Of a stretch of DNA of 46,376 nt, positions 36,301-44,567 are shown piece after piece. The notes below the pieces were generated by a model. That model searched no databases. It saw only the letters and a program-made list of their open reading frames with translations, and was not told where the DNA came from. How positions within the stretch are numbered: position 1 is the first letter of the stretch; each line of letters begins with the position of its first letter. Source of the stretch: Roseofilum capinflatum BLCC-M114 (GTDB lineage: Bacteria > Cyanobacteriota > Cyanobacteriia > Cyanobacteriales > Desertifilaceae); the NCBI RefSeq assembly GCF_030068505.1, contig NZ_JAQOSO010000029.1, forward strand, positions 1 through 46,376. Reading direction: 5' to 3'. The translations under genes and the position numbers were made by a program.

Positions 36301-39300
36301 TGGTTCCGGCAACTGGAGCATCACCGCCAGCACCTTAAGTGCAGGAAATCACAATATTACCGCCACTGCCACAGATACAGCCGGAAATACCAGCGCCGCC
36401 TCCACTGCTCTCGGCATCACCATCGACACCACCGCACCAGCAGCACCCTCAACTCCAGACATGACAGCAGCTACCGACACCGGCAGCTCCAACACCGACA
36501 ACATCACCAGCAACACCACCCCCACCTTCACCGGCACAGCCGAAGCTAACAGCACCATTACCCTCATCAGCAGCGTTGATGGCACAGTCGGCACAGTAAC
36601 CGCCGATGGTGCAGGAAACTGGAGCATCACCGCCAGCACGTTAACAGAAGGAAGTCACAATATTACCGCTACCGCTACTGATGCTGCTGGAAATGCCAGT
36701 AGTGCTTCTGCTGCTCTCGGCGTTACCTTGGATACTACCGCACCCACAGTTACGGTTAACCAAGCGGCGGCTCAAGTTGACCCAACTAACACTTCACCCA
36801 TCAACTATACGGCTACTTTCAGCGAAACTGTAACGGGTTTTGCCACTGGAGATGTCACCATCGGCGGCACGGCGGGAGCAACCACCGATGCCGTCACCGG
36901 TAGCGGCACAACTTATAATATTGCTGTTAGCGGCATGAGTGCATCAGGAACGGTTCTTGCCAGTCTTGCCGCAGGAGTCGCCACCGACATCGCCGGAAAT
37001 GCCAACACGGCCAGCACTAGCACCGATAATACAGTTACGTTTAATAATGACCCGATAGCACCAACGCTAACCAGCATCACTCGCCAAACTCCGAGTATTA
37101 CCCCCACCAATGCCGATACTCTGGTTTTCCGAGCCACATTTAATGAAGATGTGCAGAATGTAGACGCGAGTGACTTTTCGGTAACGGGAACAACGGCGAC
37201 CATCACCGGAGTAAATGCCGTGAGTGCCTCTGTTTACGATATCACGGTGTCGGGAGGGGATTTAGCCGGTCTGAATGGAACCGTAGGATTAGATGTTGAT
37301 GCGGGACAAAATATTACTGATTTGTCCGCAAATGCGCTACCGACGGCAGAACCAGGGACGGATGAAGTCTATACGGTGGATAATACGGCTCCAAGTACGC
37401 CAACTACCAGCAGCATCACCACAGATACGGGGACGAGCAGCAGTGACGGAGTGACGAGCGATAGTACGTTAGTGTTCGCGGGAACAGGGGAAGCTAATAG
37501 CACGATAGAGGTGTTTATTGATGGCAGCTCCATTGGCACAACTCCTGCTAATGGTTCTGGAAGCTGGAGTTTTGACCATACGGGAACGACTCTAGCTGAC
37601 GGGAATTATAACCTGACGGCGGTGGCCACAGATAGCGCGGGAAATGTGGGTTCAGCCTCCAGCGCCTTTGCCATAACGGTTGATACTATAGCACCGGCTG
37701 CACCTTTAACTGCGGATATGACGGCTGCTTCGGATACGGGAACCTCCAACAGCGATAACATCACCAGCAACACCACTCCCACGTTTACGGGAACGGCTGA
37801 GGCGAATAGTACGGTAACGCTTGCGAGTAGTGTTGATGGCACGATTGGCACTGCCACTGCTGATGGTTCTGGGAATTGGAGTATCACCGCCAGTACGTTA
37901 AGCGCAGGCAATCATGATATTACGGCTACGGTTAGTGATGCTGCTGGCAATACTGGTGCGGCTTCTGCTGCTCTCGGCATTACTGTAGATACGACTGCAC
38001 CGACAGTTACGGTGAATTCTCTGTCTACGTTGGATACGACTCCGGCTTTGACGGGAACGGTGGATGATAATAGTGCTTCGATTCAGGTTACGGTTAATGG
38101 AAATTCTTACACGGGAACGAATAATGGGGATGGAACTTGGACGCTGGCTGATAATACGATTAGTCCGGCTCTGAGTGCTGGCACGTATGAGGTTGCGGTT
38201 TCAGCGACGGATAGTGCGGGTAATGGGGGTAATGATAGCAGTAGTAATGAGTTGGTTGTTGCGACTCCAGAAATCCAGTTTTCTGAAGCGAGTTATGCTG
38301 CCAATGAAGGGGATGGAACAACGAATCTGATTACGCTTACCCGGAATACAACCCTTGGGATTTCTGAGGTTCAAGTGAGCGTGACGGGGGGAGAGGCAAC
38401 GGGAAATGCCGATTATACGGATAGTGGTTTTCCTTTGACGGTTGTGTTTAATGAGGGAGAAGATAGCAAAACGGTTGCGCTTCCGATTATTGATGATACG
38501 GTTGATGAACCCGATGAGACGATATCGTTTGAGGTTACTGCTCAGAATAATGCCACGATTGGCGCTCAAAGTACGACAACGTTAAATATTGCTGATAATG
38601 ATGCTGAACCTAACTTATCTATTAATGATGTTACGGTCAATGAAGATGCAGGAACTTTAGCGTTTACGGTTTCTCTGGATGCAGCGAGCGCTCAGGAGAT
38701 TACGGTAGATTATGCCACGGCAGATGGCACGGCTACAGCCGGAAGTGACTACACGAGTATCAATGGTACGTTAACGTTTGCAGCCGGAGAAACGAGTCAA
38801 GAAATTACGGTTACTATCACGGATGATAGTTTAGATGAAACCAATGAAACGTTTACCGTTGACTTATCGAGCGCCAATAATGCGACGATTAGCGATGCAC
38901 AGGGGGTGGGAACTATTACAGATAATGATGTTGCTGTAACTCCGTCTCCGGTTCCTTCTCCGTCTCCAATAACTCCGCCTTCTCCGGTAGTTCCTCCCTC
39001 TCCTCCTGCTAATGCTCCAGTGTCTTTAAGTTGTCCATTGCTCAATTCTCCTCCTGTTTTTCCGGCGCTGAATCTGACGGAAATGACGAGAGAAGGAACG
39101 AGTTTTGCCGATATTTTATTCGGAAATACTCAGGGGGAAACGTTCTTGGCGCGAGGGGGTGATGATTGGGTTATTGCTCTGCAAGGTGATGATAATATTG
39201 ATGGCGAAAGTGGCAATGATTGGTTAAGTGCCAATCAAGGTACGGATTGGGTTGATGGCGGTTTGGGGAATGATTGGATTCATGGGGGACAGGGTAATGA

Positions 39301-39895
39301 TGGGGTGCGCGGGGGTGAAGGAAATGATGTGGTGTTTGGCGATCGCGACAATGATATCGTAGAAGGTAATAATGGTGATGATTGGCTCTTTGGCAATCAG
39401 GGACGAGATTTTCTCGATGGCGGTTTAGGGGATGATTTCGTCCATGCTGGACAAGATGATGATGGGGTGCGCGGGGGTGAGGGAAATGATACGTTATGTG
39501 GCGATCGCGGTAATGATTGCATTGCTGGTAACTTAGGTGACGATTGGATATTCGGAAATCAAGGAGAAGATAAACTCTGGGGAAATGCCGGTAATGACAG
39601 CATCTGGGGCGGTCAAGGCAATGACATCCTGATGGGTGGAGTCGGAGAGGATGTATTATTTGGAGATCGGGGTAATGATATCTTTGTGCTGGGGATGGGA
39701 GAAGGAACGGATCGGATCATGGATTTTGGAGTGGGCGATCGCATTGGCTTATCCGGTGGCTTAACTTATACTCAGCTTACCCTATCGCAAAACAGCCAAA
39801 ATACGGTGATTTCAGCCAATAACCAGGTTTTAGCTATTCTGGAAGGAGTAACTTCTACGACTCTGGAAGAGAGCCGTTTTGTGAGTATTGTTTAG
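33389..39895 (+). CDS. Giant RTX protein with lamin-tail, Ig-like and Calx-beta modules
   Basis: A 2168-residue, Thr/Ser/Asp-rich, Lys- and Cys-poor surface or secreted protein. An N-terminal propeller-like region spans about 1-305. A repeated module lies at about 310-452 and 655-795, flanking a lamin-tail domain (about 453-600, ISEIMYDPNSAEDDWEWVEV). Then come Ig-like repeats with DTTAPAAPSTPDMTAA units (about 910-1630), two Calx-beta domains (about 1630-1850), a Pro-rich linker (about 1850-1878) and RTX nonapeptides GGxGxD-type (about 1899-2100). No N-terminal signal is seen, so type I secretion by the C-terminus is inferred. No exporter genes are adjacent. Probably an adhesin or sheath protein. 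Confidence 0.9.
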   Translation: MSLIDNTTAQWMTNSPIGNNNHYLNNNFSTAGNPLAGTIDGGPVEYQASTGTVVNNFNNGADGAKSALEFGSYIFFTGDDTQGIRRIDNDWSSNLTGYQATVPKTESITTDGTYIYGNNDVTRDQIVQWSVTNNPTNFTLTQQWAQDVGTGGRFRGISYFDHGSGNNYIYASDGGASGTGDKIWAFDADTGNAIAVSSGGTDITVPGTDLVYQAIAHEYDGRTTLIALTTNELHVWDMDSPTTVTSATPTETYTIAAGPNQLLDNGGGALGGPFLGASARGSQLFLGNGSQVLAYQLAQTPNIALSSPTFSPANVLPGTTNHPLYQLDLAVTTANAQLTGATFTTGGTYAPTDITANSFELFYSTDTTFDAGDTSLGTQAVVTSGNTLAFTGLSQTINSGNTGTLFLVADIATGATAGNTITIGATTLSDITFTTGNKTGTPTAGGIQTIASPLVISEIMYDPNSAEDDWEWVEVYNSGSSTVDLSGYVLDDNVGTAHTAANIASGSIAAGSSAILFNDDDLDTSDFEAAWGTGINLIGVTGWNKLQLNNTGDKVSLWDSFTRYTGDDTTHANAIETVEYSVSAGFPDPVGASIYLTNLTADNTVGSNWATSTTGGSTPLGTGYLSANAGGNSGSDIGSPGGMLSAVTLSSGTIAAASVAQGTTNHPLYQLDLAVTTANAQLTGATFTTAGTYAAADIVPNSFELFYSTDTVFDAGDTSLGTQAVVTSGNTLAFTGLSQTINNGNTGTLFLVADIATGATAGNTINIAAPNLSDITFTSASKTGTPTAAGVQTFDALPTITSITSTTSDGTFGVGGTVNVTVNFSENVTLASGNLTLNLDTGGTVTITPFTNANSASATYTVGAGENSTDLNSTGLTLAGGATLQDATLNNVTLTIPAGQSLADNKALVIDTTAPAAPSTPDMTAATDTGSSNTDNITSDTTPTFTGTAEANSTVTLTSSVDGTVGTVTADGSGNWSITASTLSAGNHNITATATDTAGNTSAASTALGITIDTTAPAAPSTPDMTAATDTGSSNTDNITSNTTPTFTGTAEANSTITLISSVDGTVGTVTADGAGNWSITASTLTEGSHNITATATDAAGNASSASAALGVTLDTTAPTVTVNQAAAQVDPTNTSPINYTATFSETVTGFATGDVTIGGTAGATTDAVTGSGTTYNIAVSGMSASGTVLASLAAGVATDIAGNANTASTSTDNTVTFNNDPIAPTLTSITRQTPSITPTNADTLVFRATFNEDVQNVDASDFSVTGTTATITGVNAVSASVYDITVSGGDLAGLNGTVGLDVDAGQNITDLSANALPTAEPGTDEVYTVDNTAPSTPTTSSITTDTGTSSSDGVTSDSTLVFAGTGEANSTIEVFIDGSSIGTTPANGSGSWSFDHTGTTLADGNYNLTAVATDSAGNVGSASSAFAITVDTIAPAAPLTADMTAASDTGTSNSDNITSNTTPTFTGTAEANSTVTLASSVDGTIGTATADGSGNWSITASTLSAGNHDITATVSDAAGNTGAASAALGITVDTTAPTVTVNSLSTLDTTPALTGTVDDNSASIQVTVNGNSYTGTNNGDGTWTLADNTISPALSAGTYEVAVSATDSAGNGGNDSSSNELVVATPEIQFSEASYAANEGDGTTNLITLTRNTTLGISEVQVSVTGGEATGNADYTDSGFPLTVVFNEGEDSKTVALPIIDDTVDEPDETISFEVTAQNNATIGAQSTTTLNIADNDAEPNLSINDVTVNEDAGTLAFTVSLDAASAQEITVDYATADGTATAGSDYTSINGTLTFAAGETSQEITVTITDDSLDETNETFTVDLSSANNATISDAQGVGTITDNDVAVTPSPVPSPSPITPPSPVVPPSPPANAPVSLSCPLLNSPPVFPALNLTEMTREGTSFADILFGNTQGETFLARGGDDWVIALQGDDNIDGESGNDWLSANQGTDWVDGGLGNDWIHGGQGNDGVRGGEGNDVVFGDRDNDIVEGNNGDDWLFGNQGRDFLDGGLGDDFVHAGQDDDGVRGGEGNDTLCGDRGNDCIAGNLGDDWIFGNQGEDKLWGNAGNDSIWGGQGNDILMGGVGEDVLFGDRGNDIFVLGMGEGTDRIMDFGVGDRIGLSGGLTYTQLTLSQNSQNTVISANNQVLAILEGVTSTTLEESRFVSIV
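34346..34738 (+). repeat. Intragenic duplication, copy 1
   Basis: About 390 bases nearly identical to 35369-35765 in the same gene, both in frame, giving the protein module at about 310-452 and 655-795. High DNA identity over long runs points to recent duplication or gene conversion. Confidence 0.85.
35369..35765 (+). repeat. Intragenic duplication, copy 2
   Basis: Partner of 34346-34738. Long runs are base-identical across the AACGCCCAATTAACCGGCGC region. Confidence 0.85.
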
Positions 39896-39958
39896 GAAGA
39901 GATGGGGCGAAGGTATTCTGAATGGGTAATAGGTTCTCTTAAAAGTCTTGATTTATAA

Positions 39959-39987
39959 GGCCTGTCCTATCGGTAAATAGACAGGTC
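39959..39987 (+). terminator. Hairpin after the RTX gene
   Basis: GGCCTGTC pairs with GACAGGTC (8 bp, one G-U). It lies 64 bases after the RTX stop. No U-run follows. Confidence 0.45.
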
Positions 39988-40024
39988 GCGTCCCTCATAA
40001 ACCAAGCAAGGCGCTGTATGACTC

Positions 40025-40053
40025 CTGAAAGCCTTTGTGCATCATGCTTTCAG
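40025..40053. other. Perfect 8-bp hairpin in intergenic region
   Basis: CTGAAAGC / GCTTTCAG with a 13-base loop. The surrounding 39896-40094 has no ORF that I accept. Role unknown. Confidence 0.4.
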
Positions 40054-40094
40054 CCAAATGAAATATGACAGACAAAAATTTTCTGCCATAACCC

Positions 40095-40123
40095 TTGACA
40101 ATTGTGTATTACGTTTGTAGTAT
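40095..40123 (+). promoter_or_regulatory. Strong sigma-70-type promoter
   Basis: TTGACA at 40095-40100, 17-base spacer, TAGTAT at 40118-40123 (or TATAGT at 40121-40126 with a 20-base spacer). It would start a transcript near 40130, more than 300 bases before the next start codon. Confidence 0.65.
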
Positions 40124-40129
40124 AGTAAA

Positions 40130-40640
<511 letters not shown>

Positions 40641-40720
40641 ATTTCCCTCTCCCTAAATCCCTCTCCTACTGCTCTGCGGAGTGCGTAGCCTGTCCGCAGG
40701 ACAAACGTCTCGCTCGGTAC

Positions 40721-40819
40721 AGAAAAGTAGCGAGCAAGAGAGAAAGGTAGCGAGCAAGAGAGAAAGGTAGCGAGCAAGAGAGAAAGGTGGCGAGCAAGAG
40801 AGAAAGGTAGCGAGCAAGA
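40721..40819. repeat. Five 20-base tandem repeats
   Basis: Five near-identical units of AGAAAGGTAGCGAGCAAGAG back to back (units 1 and 4 differ by one base each), ending in the perfect hairpin GCGAGC-AAGAT-GCTCGC. No spacers, so not CRISPR. It is preceded by a partial copy of the GC-rich dispersed repeat (40636-40664). Confidence 0.9.
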
Positions 40820-40875
40820 TGCTCGCACTCCACTTGAGGACAATCTACTCCCAAAAATAACCACAGAGGTGAACC

Positions 40876-41112
40876 ATGAAAGCACCAAACTGTAGCGAAA
40901 TTTGTCCTTGGGTTCGCAATACCCAAGACCTAGACCATTACATTTGCCTCAAGTGCGGCCAAGAGCGTTTTTTGAACAAAATGAAATCGAATCAACCCCC
41001 ATTAGGATTACTGATTTTGATGGTAATGGCGATTCTTGTCACCGTCTTGGTTCAAGAAAGAAAAACCCCCGAACAAGCCGCGCCCCAACTGGACGCACTA
41101 AGCACCCCTTAA
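40876..41112 (+). CDS. Zinc-ribbon plus single-span small membrane protein
   Basis: A 78-residue protein with four cysteines in the N-terminal half (C6, C10, C24, C27; CxxxC and CLKC) that could bind zinc, followed by one hydrophobic span (about 42-61, LGLLILMVMAILVTVLV) and a short tail. The ribosome binding site AGAGGTG precedes the ATG. Its stop is four bases before the first Y-like RNA, so the RNA is probably processed from, or starts inside, this transcript. I know no family for it. Confidence 0.6.
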   Translation: MKAPNCSEICPWVRNTQDLDHYICLKCGQERFLNKMKSNQPPLGLLILMVMAILVTVLVQERKTPEQAAPQLDALSTP

Positions 41113-41116
41113 CTTT

Positions 41117-41260
41117 TGTACCGTACCCTAACGGGTTCAGCATACATAATGTCTCTTAAACAGACAGTGTAGGTTCGATTCCTACCATCCGCCCTTCATC
41201 TTGGCGGATGTGGCTCAATGGTAGAGCAACAAATCTTGCTGAATTGACTTGTACGGTACA
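41117..41260 (+). ncRNA. Y-like RNA 1, with permuted tRNA-like domain
   Basis: Outer stem TGTACCGTA / TACGGTACA (41117-41125 with 41252-41260). CCCTAAC follows at 41126-41132, and ACTTG precedes the closing strand at 41247-41251. Second stem GGTTCAGCA / TGCTGAATT. Inner order: TACATA, hairpin TGTCT-CTTAAAC-AGACA (anticodon-arm-like), T arm GTAGG-TTCGATT-CCTAC (41169-41185), acceptor-like stem CATCCGCC / GGCGGATG closed by a 9-base loop, D arm GCTC-AATGGTA-GAGC (41213-41227), then ACAAATCT. T-loop fits TTCRANY and the D-loop has GG. This is a tRNA fold read circularly permuted. Bacterial Y RNAs with tRNA-like domains near Ro60 genes are known. No promoter of its own is obvious. Confidence 0.82.
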
Positions 41261-41275
41261 GCCTTAAGGAATAAA
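41244..41275 (+). promoter_or_regulatory. Weak candidate promoter for Y-like RNA 2
   Basis: TTGACT (41244-41249) lies inside the 3' strand of RNA 1, with TAAGGA (41265-41270) or AATAAA (41270-41275) as a poor -10. Spacings are not ideal. Confidence 0.25.
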
Positions 41276-41276
41276 T

Positions 41277-41410
41277 TCACACCGCGCCCTAACTGAAAAA
41301 GCTTACATATTAGCTCATTGGTAGAGCATTCGACTGTTAATCGACTGGTAACAGGTTCAAATCCTGTATATGTGTGCAAACACAATGCTTTTTTAACTTG
41401 CGCGGTGTGA
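41277..41410 (+). ncRNA. Y-like RNA 2, with canonical-order tRNA-like domain (GUU loop)
   Basis: Outer stem TCACACCGCG / CGCGGTGTGA, perfect 10 bp (41277-41286, 41401-41410). CCCTAAC at 41287-41293 and ACTTG at 41396-41400. Second stem AAAAAGC / GCTTTTT, extendable by two pairs. The inner module reads as a full tRNA: acceptor TACATAT/ATATGTG, U8-A9, D arm GCTC-ATTGGTA-GAGC, anticodon arm with loop CTGTTAA (GUU, U33, A37; one mismatch at the base), 5-base variable loop, T arm ACAGG-TTCAAAT-CCTGT. A scanner might call tRNA-Asn, but the acceptor is AU-rich, there is no CCA, and the flanks pair into the Y stem. Confidence 0.82.
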
Positions 41411-41459
41411 CCTTTATTCCTTCCCCTTTGACAGAGTTACAAAATACAACCTTTAAGCC

Positions 41460-41484
41460 GTAGGGTGGGCACTGCCCACCCTAC
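41460..41484. repeat. Perfect palindrome GTAGGGTGGGC
   Basis: 11-base arms (GTAGGGTGGGC and its complement) around ACT. Partial copies of the arm occur near 9668 and 5004. It lies between RNA 2 and RNA 3 and could terminate transcription from RNA 2. Confidence 0.7.
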
Positions 41485-41533
41485 CCAATACTTCTCTCAT
41501 CGATCAATCTTTCAATCTAGCGTTTCTGACCGA

Positions 41534-41561
41534 TTGAATTAATCTTTCTGGGTTCTGTAAT
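41534..41561 (+). promoter_or_regulatory. Promoter for Y-like RNA 3
   Basis: TTGAAT (41534-41539), 16-base spacer, TGTAAT (41556-41561). Predicted start at about 41567-41569 coincides with the first base of the RNA 3 outer stem. Confidence 0.6.
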
Positions 41562-41566
41562 TACAG

Positions 41567-41695
41567 TCATTTCGCGCCCTAACTCATCAAGCTTACATAC
41601 TAGCCAAATGGAAAAGGCACTTGATTTAGGCTCAAGCACATGCGGGTTCAAATCCCGTGTATGACCAAACAGCTTGTTGAACTTGCGCGAAATGA
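41567..41695 (+). ncRNA. Y-like RNA 3, with canonical-order tRNA-like domain (UAG loop)
   Basis: Outer stem TCATTTCGCG / CGCGAAATGA (41567-41576, 41686-41695), CCCTAAC (41577-41583), ACTTG (41681-41685). Second stem TCATCAAGCT / AGCTTGTTGA, ten positions with one T-T mismatch. Inner module: TACATAC/GTATG five-pair acceptor, D arm GCC/GGC with GG in the loop, anticodon arm CTTGA-TTTAGGC-TCAAG (perfect 5 bp, UAG, U33, G37), variable loop CACAT, T arm GCGGG-TTCAAAT-CCCGT. The anticodon would be Leu, but real tRNA-Leu has a long variable arm, so this is a mimic and not a working tRNA. A T-run (41698-41704) follows the outer stem, making it a ready terminator. Confidence 0.82.
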
Positions 41696-41704
41696 CCTTT
41701 TTTT
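41696..41704 (+). terminator. U-run ending Y-like RNA 3
   Basis: CC then seven T directly after the 10-bp GC-containing outer stem. RNA 2 has a weaker CCTTTATT in the same place. Confidence 0.6.
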
Positions 41705-41705
41705 A

Positions 41706-41777
41706 TAGCGCTTTGCGCTAGGGAATAGGTAATAGGTAATAGGTAAATCGTTGTTAATTGTTAATTGTTAATTGTTC
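41706..41777. repeat. AGCGCTTTGCGCTAGG palindrome plus heptamer tandems
   Basis: Third copy of the palindrome seen at 6566 and 7952, followed by three AATAGGT units and about three GTTAATT units. Heptameric STRR-type sequence, between RNA 3 and RNA 4. Confidence 0.85.
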
Positions 41778-41783
41778 ATTAAA

Positions 41784-41908
41784 ACCGCGCCCTAACCCCG
41801 ATCGCCTACATACTTCTCCACCAACTGAATCGGTGCGTACTTGGAGTTGTACGCTGCGAGCCTGAGCCGATATTAGCAGGCACAAACGGCGATCGCCACT
41901 TGCGCGGT
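41784..41908 (+). ncRNA. Y-like RNA 4, three-hairpin module, not tRNA-like
   Basis: Outer stem ACCGCG / CGCGGT (41784-41789, 41903-41908), CCCTAAC (41790-41796), ACTTG (41898-41902). Second stem CGATCGCC / GGCGATCG (41799-41806, 41888-41895). TACATAC follows at 41807 and ACAAAC precedes the closing strand. Inside are CACC/GGTG, a perfect GCGTAC-TTGGAGTT-GTACGC and GCCTG/CAGGC hairpins, with no T-loop or D-loop signature. Same scaffold as the other three with a different payload. It ends 139 bases before the Ro60-like start. Confidence 0.75.
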
Positions 41909-41913
41909 AATCT

Positions 41914-41999
41914 TGCCCTCTCCCTAAATCCCTCTCCCACGGGAGAGGGACTTCTCTCCCCTTCTCCTGTGGGAGAAGGGGTTGGGGGAAGAGGGCTTT
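41914..41999. repeat. Dispersed GC-rich palindromic repeat (opposite orientation)
   Basis: The same element as at 1-105 and 46280-46376, reversed, with CCCTCTCCC/GGGAGAGGG and CCCCTTCTCC/GGAGAAGGGG stems. It separates RNA 4 from the Ro60-like gene. Confidence 0.8.
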
Positions 42000-42044
42000 A
42001 TACGAATTTTCTATAAAAGTTTGTCTTATATCCCTAGGAGATGA

Positions 42045-43487
<1,443 letters not shown>

Positions 43488-43490
43488 CTA

Positions 43491-43520
43491 AAAACCTCCC
43501 TATTCACTGGGGAGGTTTTT
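43491..43520 (+). terminator. Strong intrinsic terminator of the Ro60-like gene
   Basis: AAAACCTCCC / GGGAGGTTTT perfect 10-bp stem, 9-base loop, T-run. Four bases after the stop codon. Confidence 0.92.
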
Positions 43521-43547
43521 CTGTGTCGTTATAATTTTTTGTAACAT

Positions 43548-43820
43548 TTAATTCCGTCGCCTATTTGAGTGTACTGCTCTCAAATATCCATAAAGAGCTT
43601 GATAGGAGATGCAAATAGCTATGGCTCCAAGCAGTGTAAATGTCCCTGCTAAAGCTACGATCAAAATCTGAACTAAAATTAGGATGAAAAAATCTATCCG
43701 CGATCCGAAATAGATGGGTAAACCTATGCAACCGGTCAAAAGACCAATCACCAAAGCCCGATTGGGTGATACTGTTTTATTTAAAGGAGGTAAATAGTCG
43801 AGAAGTTGGAGTAAATCCAT
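43548..43820 (-). CDS. Small two-span membrane protein
   Basis: A 90-residue protein (MDLLQLLDYLPPLNKTVSPN...) with two hydrophobic segments (about 21-40 and 44-72) and a basic tail RAVHSNRRRN. No family recognised. An in-frame start nine codons upstream looks less likely. Convergent with the Ro60-like gene across its terminator. Confidence 0.55.
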   Translation of the reverse strand: MDLLQLLDYLPPLNKTVSPNRALVIGLLTGCIGLPIYFGSRIDFFILILVQILIVALAGTFTLLGAIAICISYQALYGYLRAVHSNRRRN

Positions 43821-43869
43821 ACGCGAACCTACACTAGGTCTACACACTAATGATCATATTATACATGCT

Positions 43870-44050
43870 ATTAGGGAAGCAATCGCTACAATTATGGAGA
43901 TTGTCGAGATTGCTTCATTCCACTGCGTTCCATTCGCGCTTCGCGTTTCGCGTTTCACGCAAGCTTCGCTAACACGCAAGCTTCGCTTTTCATGTCCGCG
44001 AAGCGGAAACGCGCAAGCTTCGCTTTCATGTCGGCGACAGCCGAAACGCA
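43870..44050. repeat. Degenerate dispersed-repeat tract
   Basis: It contains the GAAGCAATC / GATTGCTTC core of the element at 5058-5141, followed by several ACGCAAGCTTCGCT-like units. A 65-residue leftward ORF here is pure repeat translation. This covers most of the 300-base gap 43821-44120; no gene seen. Confidence 0.7.
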
Positions 44051-44120
44051 ATCACATAGTGTAACTGATTATTCGGACTTAATATTACAATAAAACCCAG
44101 ACCGATTGTTTTGAGAGCTT

Positions 44121-44465
44121 ATGGCAACCATCACCTTAGAAGTTCCCGACGAACTCATTCCCCATCTTAATGCTTTAGGCGATCGCCTTCCCACTGTACT
44201 ACAACAATGCTTACAAGCCCCACTCCCTAACCACGTCTATCACTACATCCTCGACTTCCTTGCCAATCGTCCGACTCCTGAAGAAATTGCCACTTTCCGG
44301 CCGACTCCAGAAATGTGCGATCGCCTGCAAATCCTTCTCCAGCGCAGTAAAGCTGAAACCCTCACTCCAGAAGAACAAGCAGAATTAGACGAATACGAAC
44401 GTATCGAACATCTGATTGTAATGCTCAAAGCGGGTCATTTATCCCATCTCACTACAAGCACATGA
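44121..44465 (+). CDS. Cyanobacterial protein usually paired with an HNH endonuclease
   Basis: A 114-residue acidic protein: MATITLEVPDELIPHLNALG (AbrB/CopG-like beginning), then RPTPEEIATFRPTPEMCDRL and LTPEEQAELDEYERIEHLIV. Proteins of this pattern are common in cyanobacteria and are often followed by a short HNH endonuclease gene. Here that partner survives only as a 13-codon stub overlapping the stop by four bases (ATGA). Likely an antitoxin-like or nuclease-regulating protein left without its partner; this is inference. Confidence 0.72.
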   Translation: MATITLEVPDELIPHLNALGDRLPTVLQQCLQAPLPNHVYHYILDFLANRPTPEEIATFRPTPEMCDRLQILLQRSKAETLTPEEQAELDEYERIEHLIVMLKAGHLSHLTTST

Positions 44466-44503
44466 GTTATATTCCCACAGCATTACAGAACGTAAACTTC
44501 TAG
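44462..44503 (+). pseudogene. 13-codon relic of an HNH endonuclease
   Basis: MSYIPTALQNVNF then stop. MSYIPTALQ is the usual start of the HNH endonuclease that follows this type of gene. Everything after residue 10 is lost. Confidence 0.6.
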
Positions 44504-44567
44504 AAAATTAGGTGTTGCTTTTGGCGATCGCCACTAACACAGCATAACATAGACTCTGAGGTAAACC

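Noticed and set aside
34474-37911. Several leftward Val/Ala-rich ORFs of 96-152 residues
   Set aside because: Antisense shadows of the repetitive Thr/Ala-rich RTX gene.
40721-40819. CRISPR array
   Set aside because: The units are contiguous 20-mers with no spacers, and no cas genes are present.
41304-41375. A genuine tRNA-Asn(GUU) gene
   Set aside because: The fold is tRNA-like, but the flanks pair into the two Y stems shared with three neighbouring RNAs, the acceptor is AU-rich and has no CCA, and the anticodon stem has a mismatch. Annotated as part of Y-like RNA 2.
41594-41665. A genuine tRNA-Leu(UAG) gene
   Set aside because: The variable loop is short where tRNA-Leu needs a long arm, the D stem has only three pairs and the acceptor only five. 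Part of Y-like RNA 3.
43854-44051. 65-residue leftward ORF
   Set aside because: Translated dispersed repeat only.
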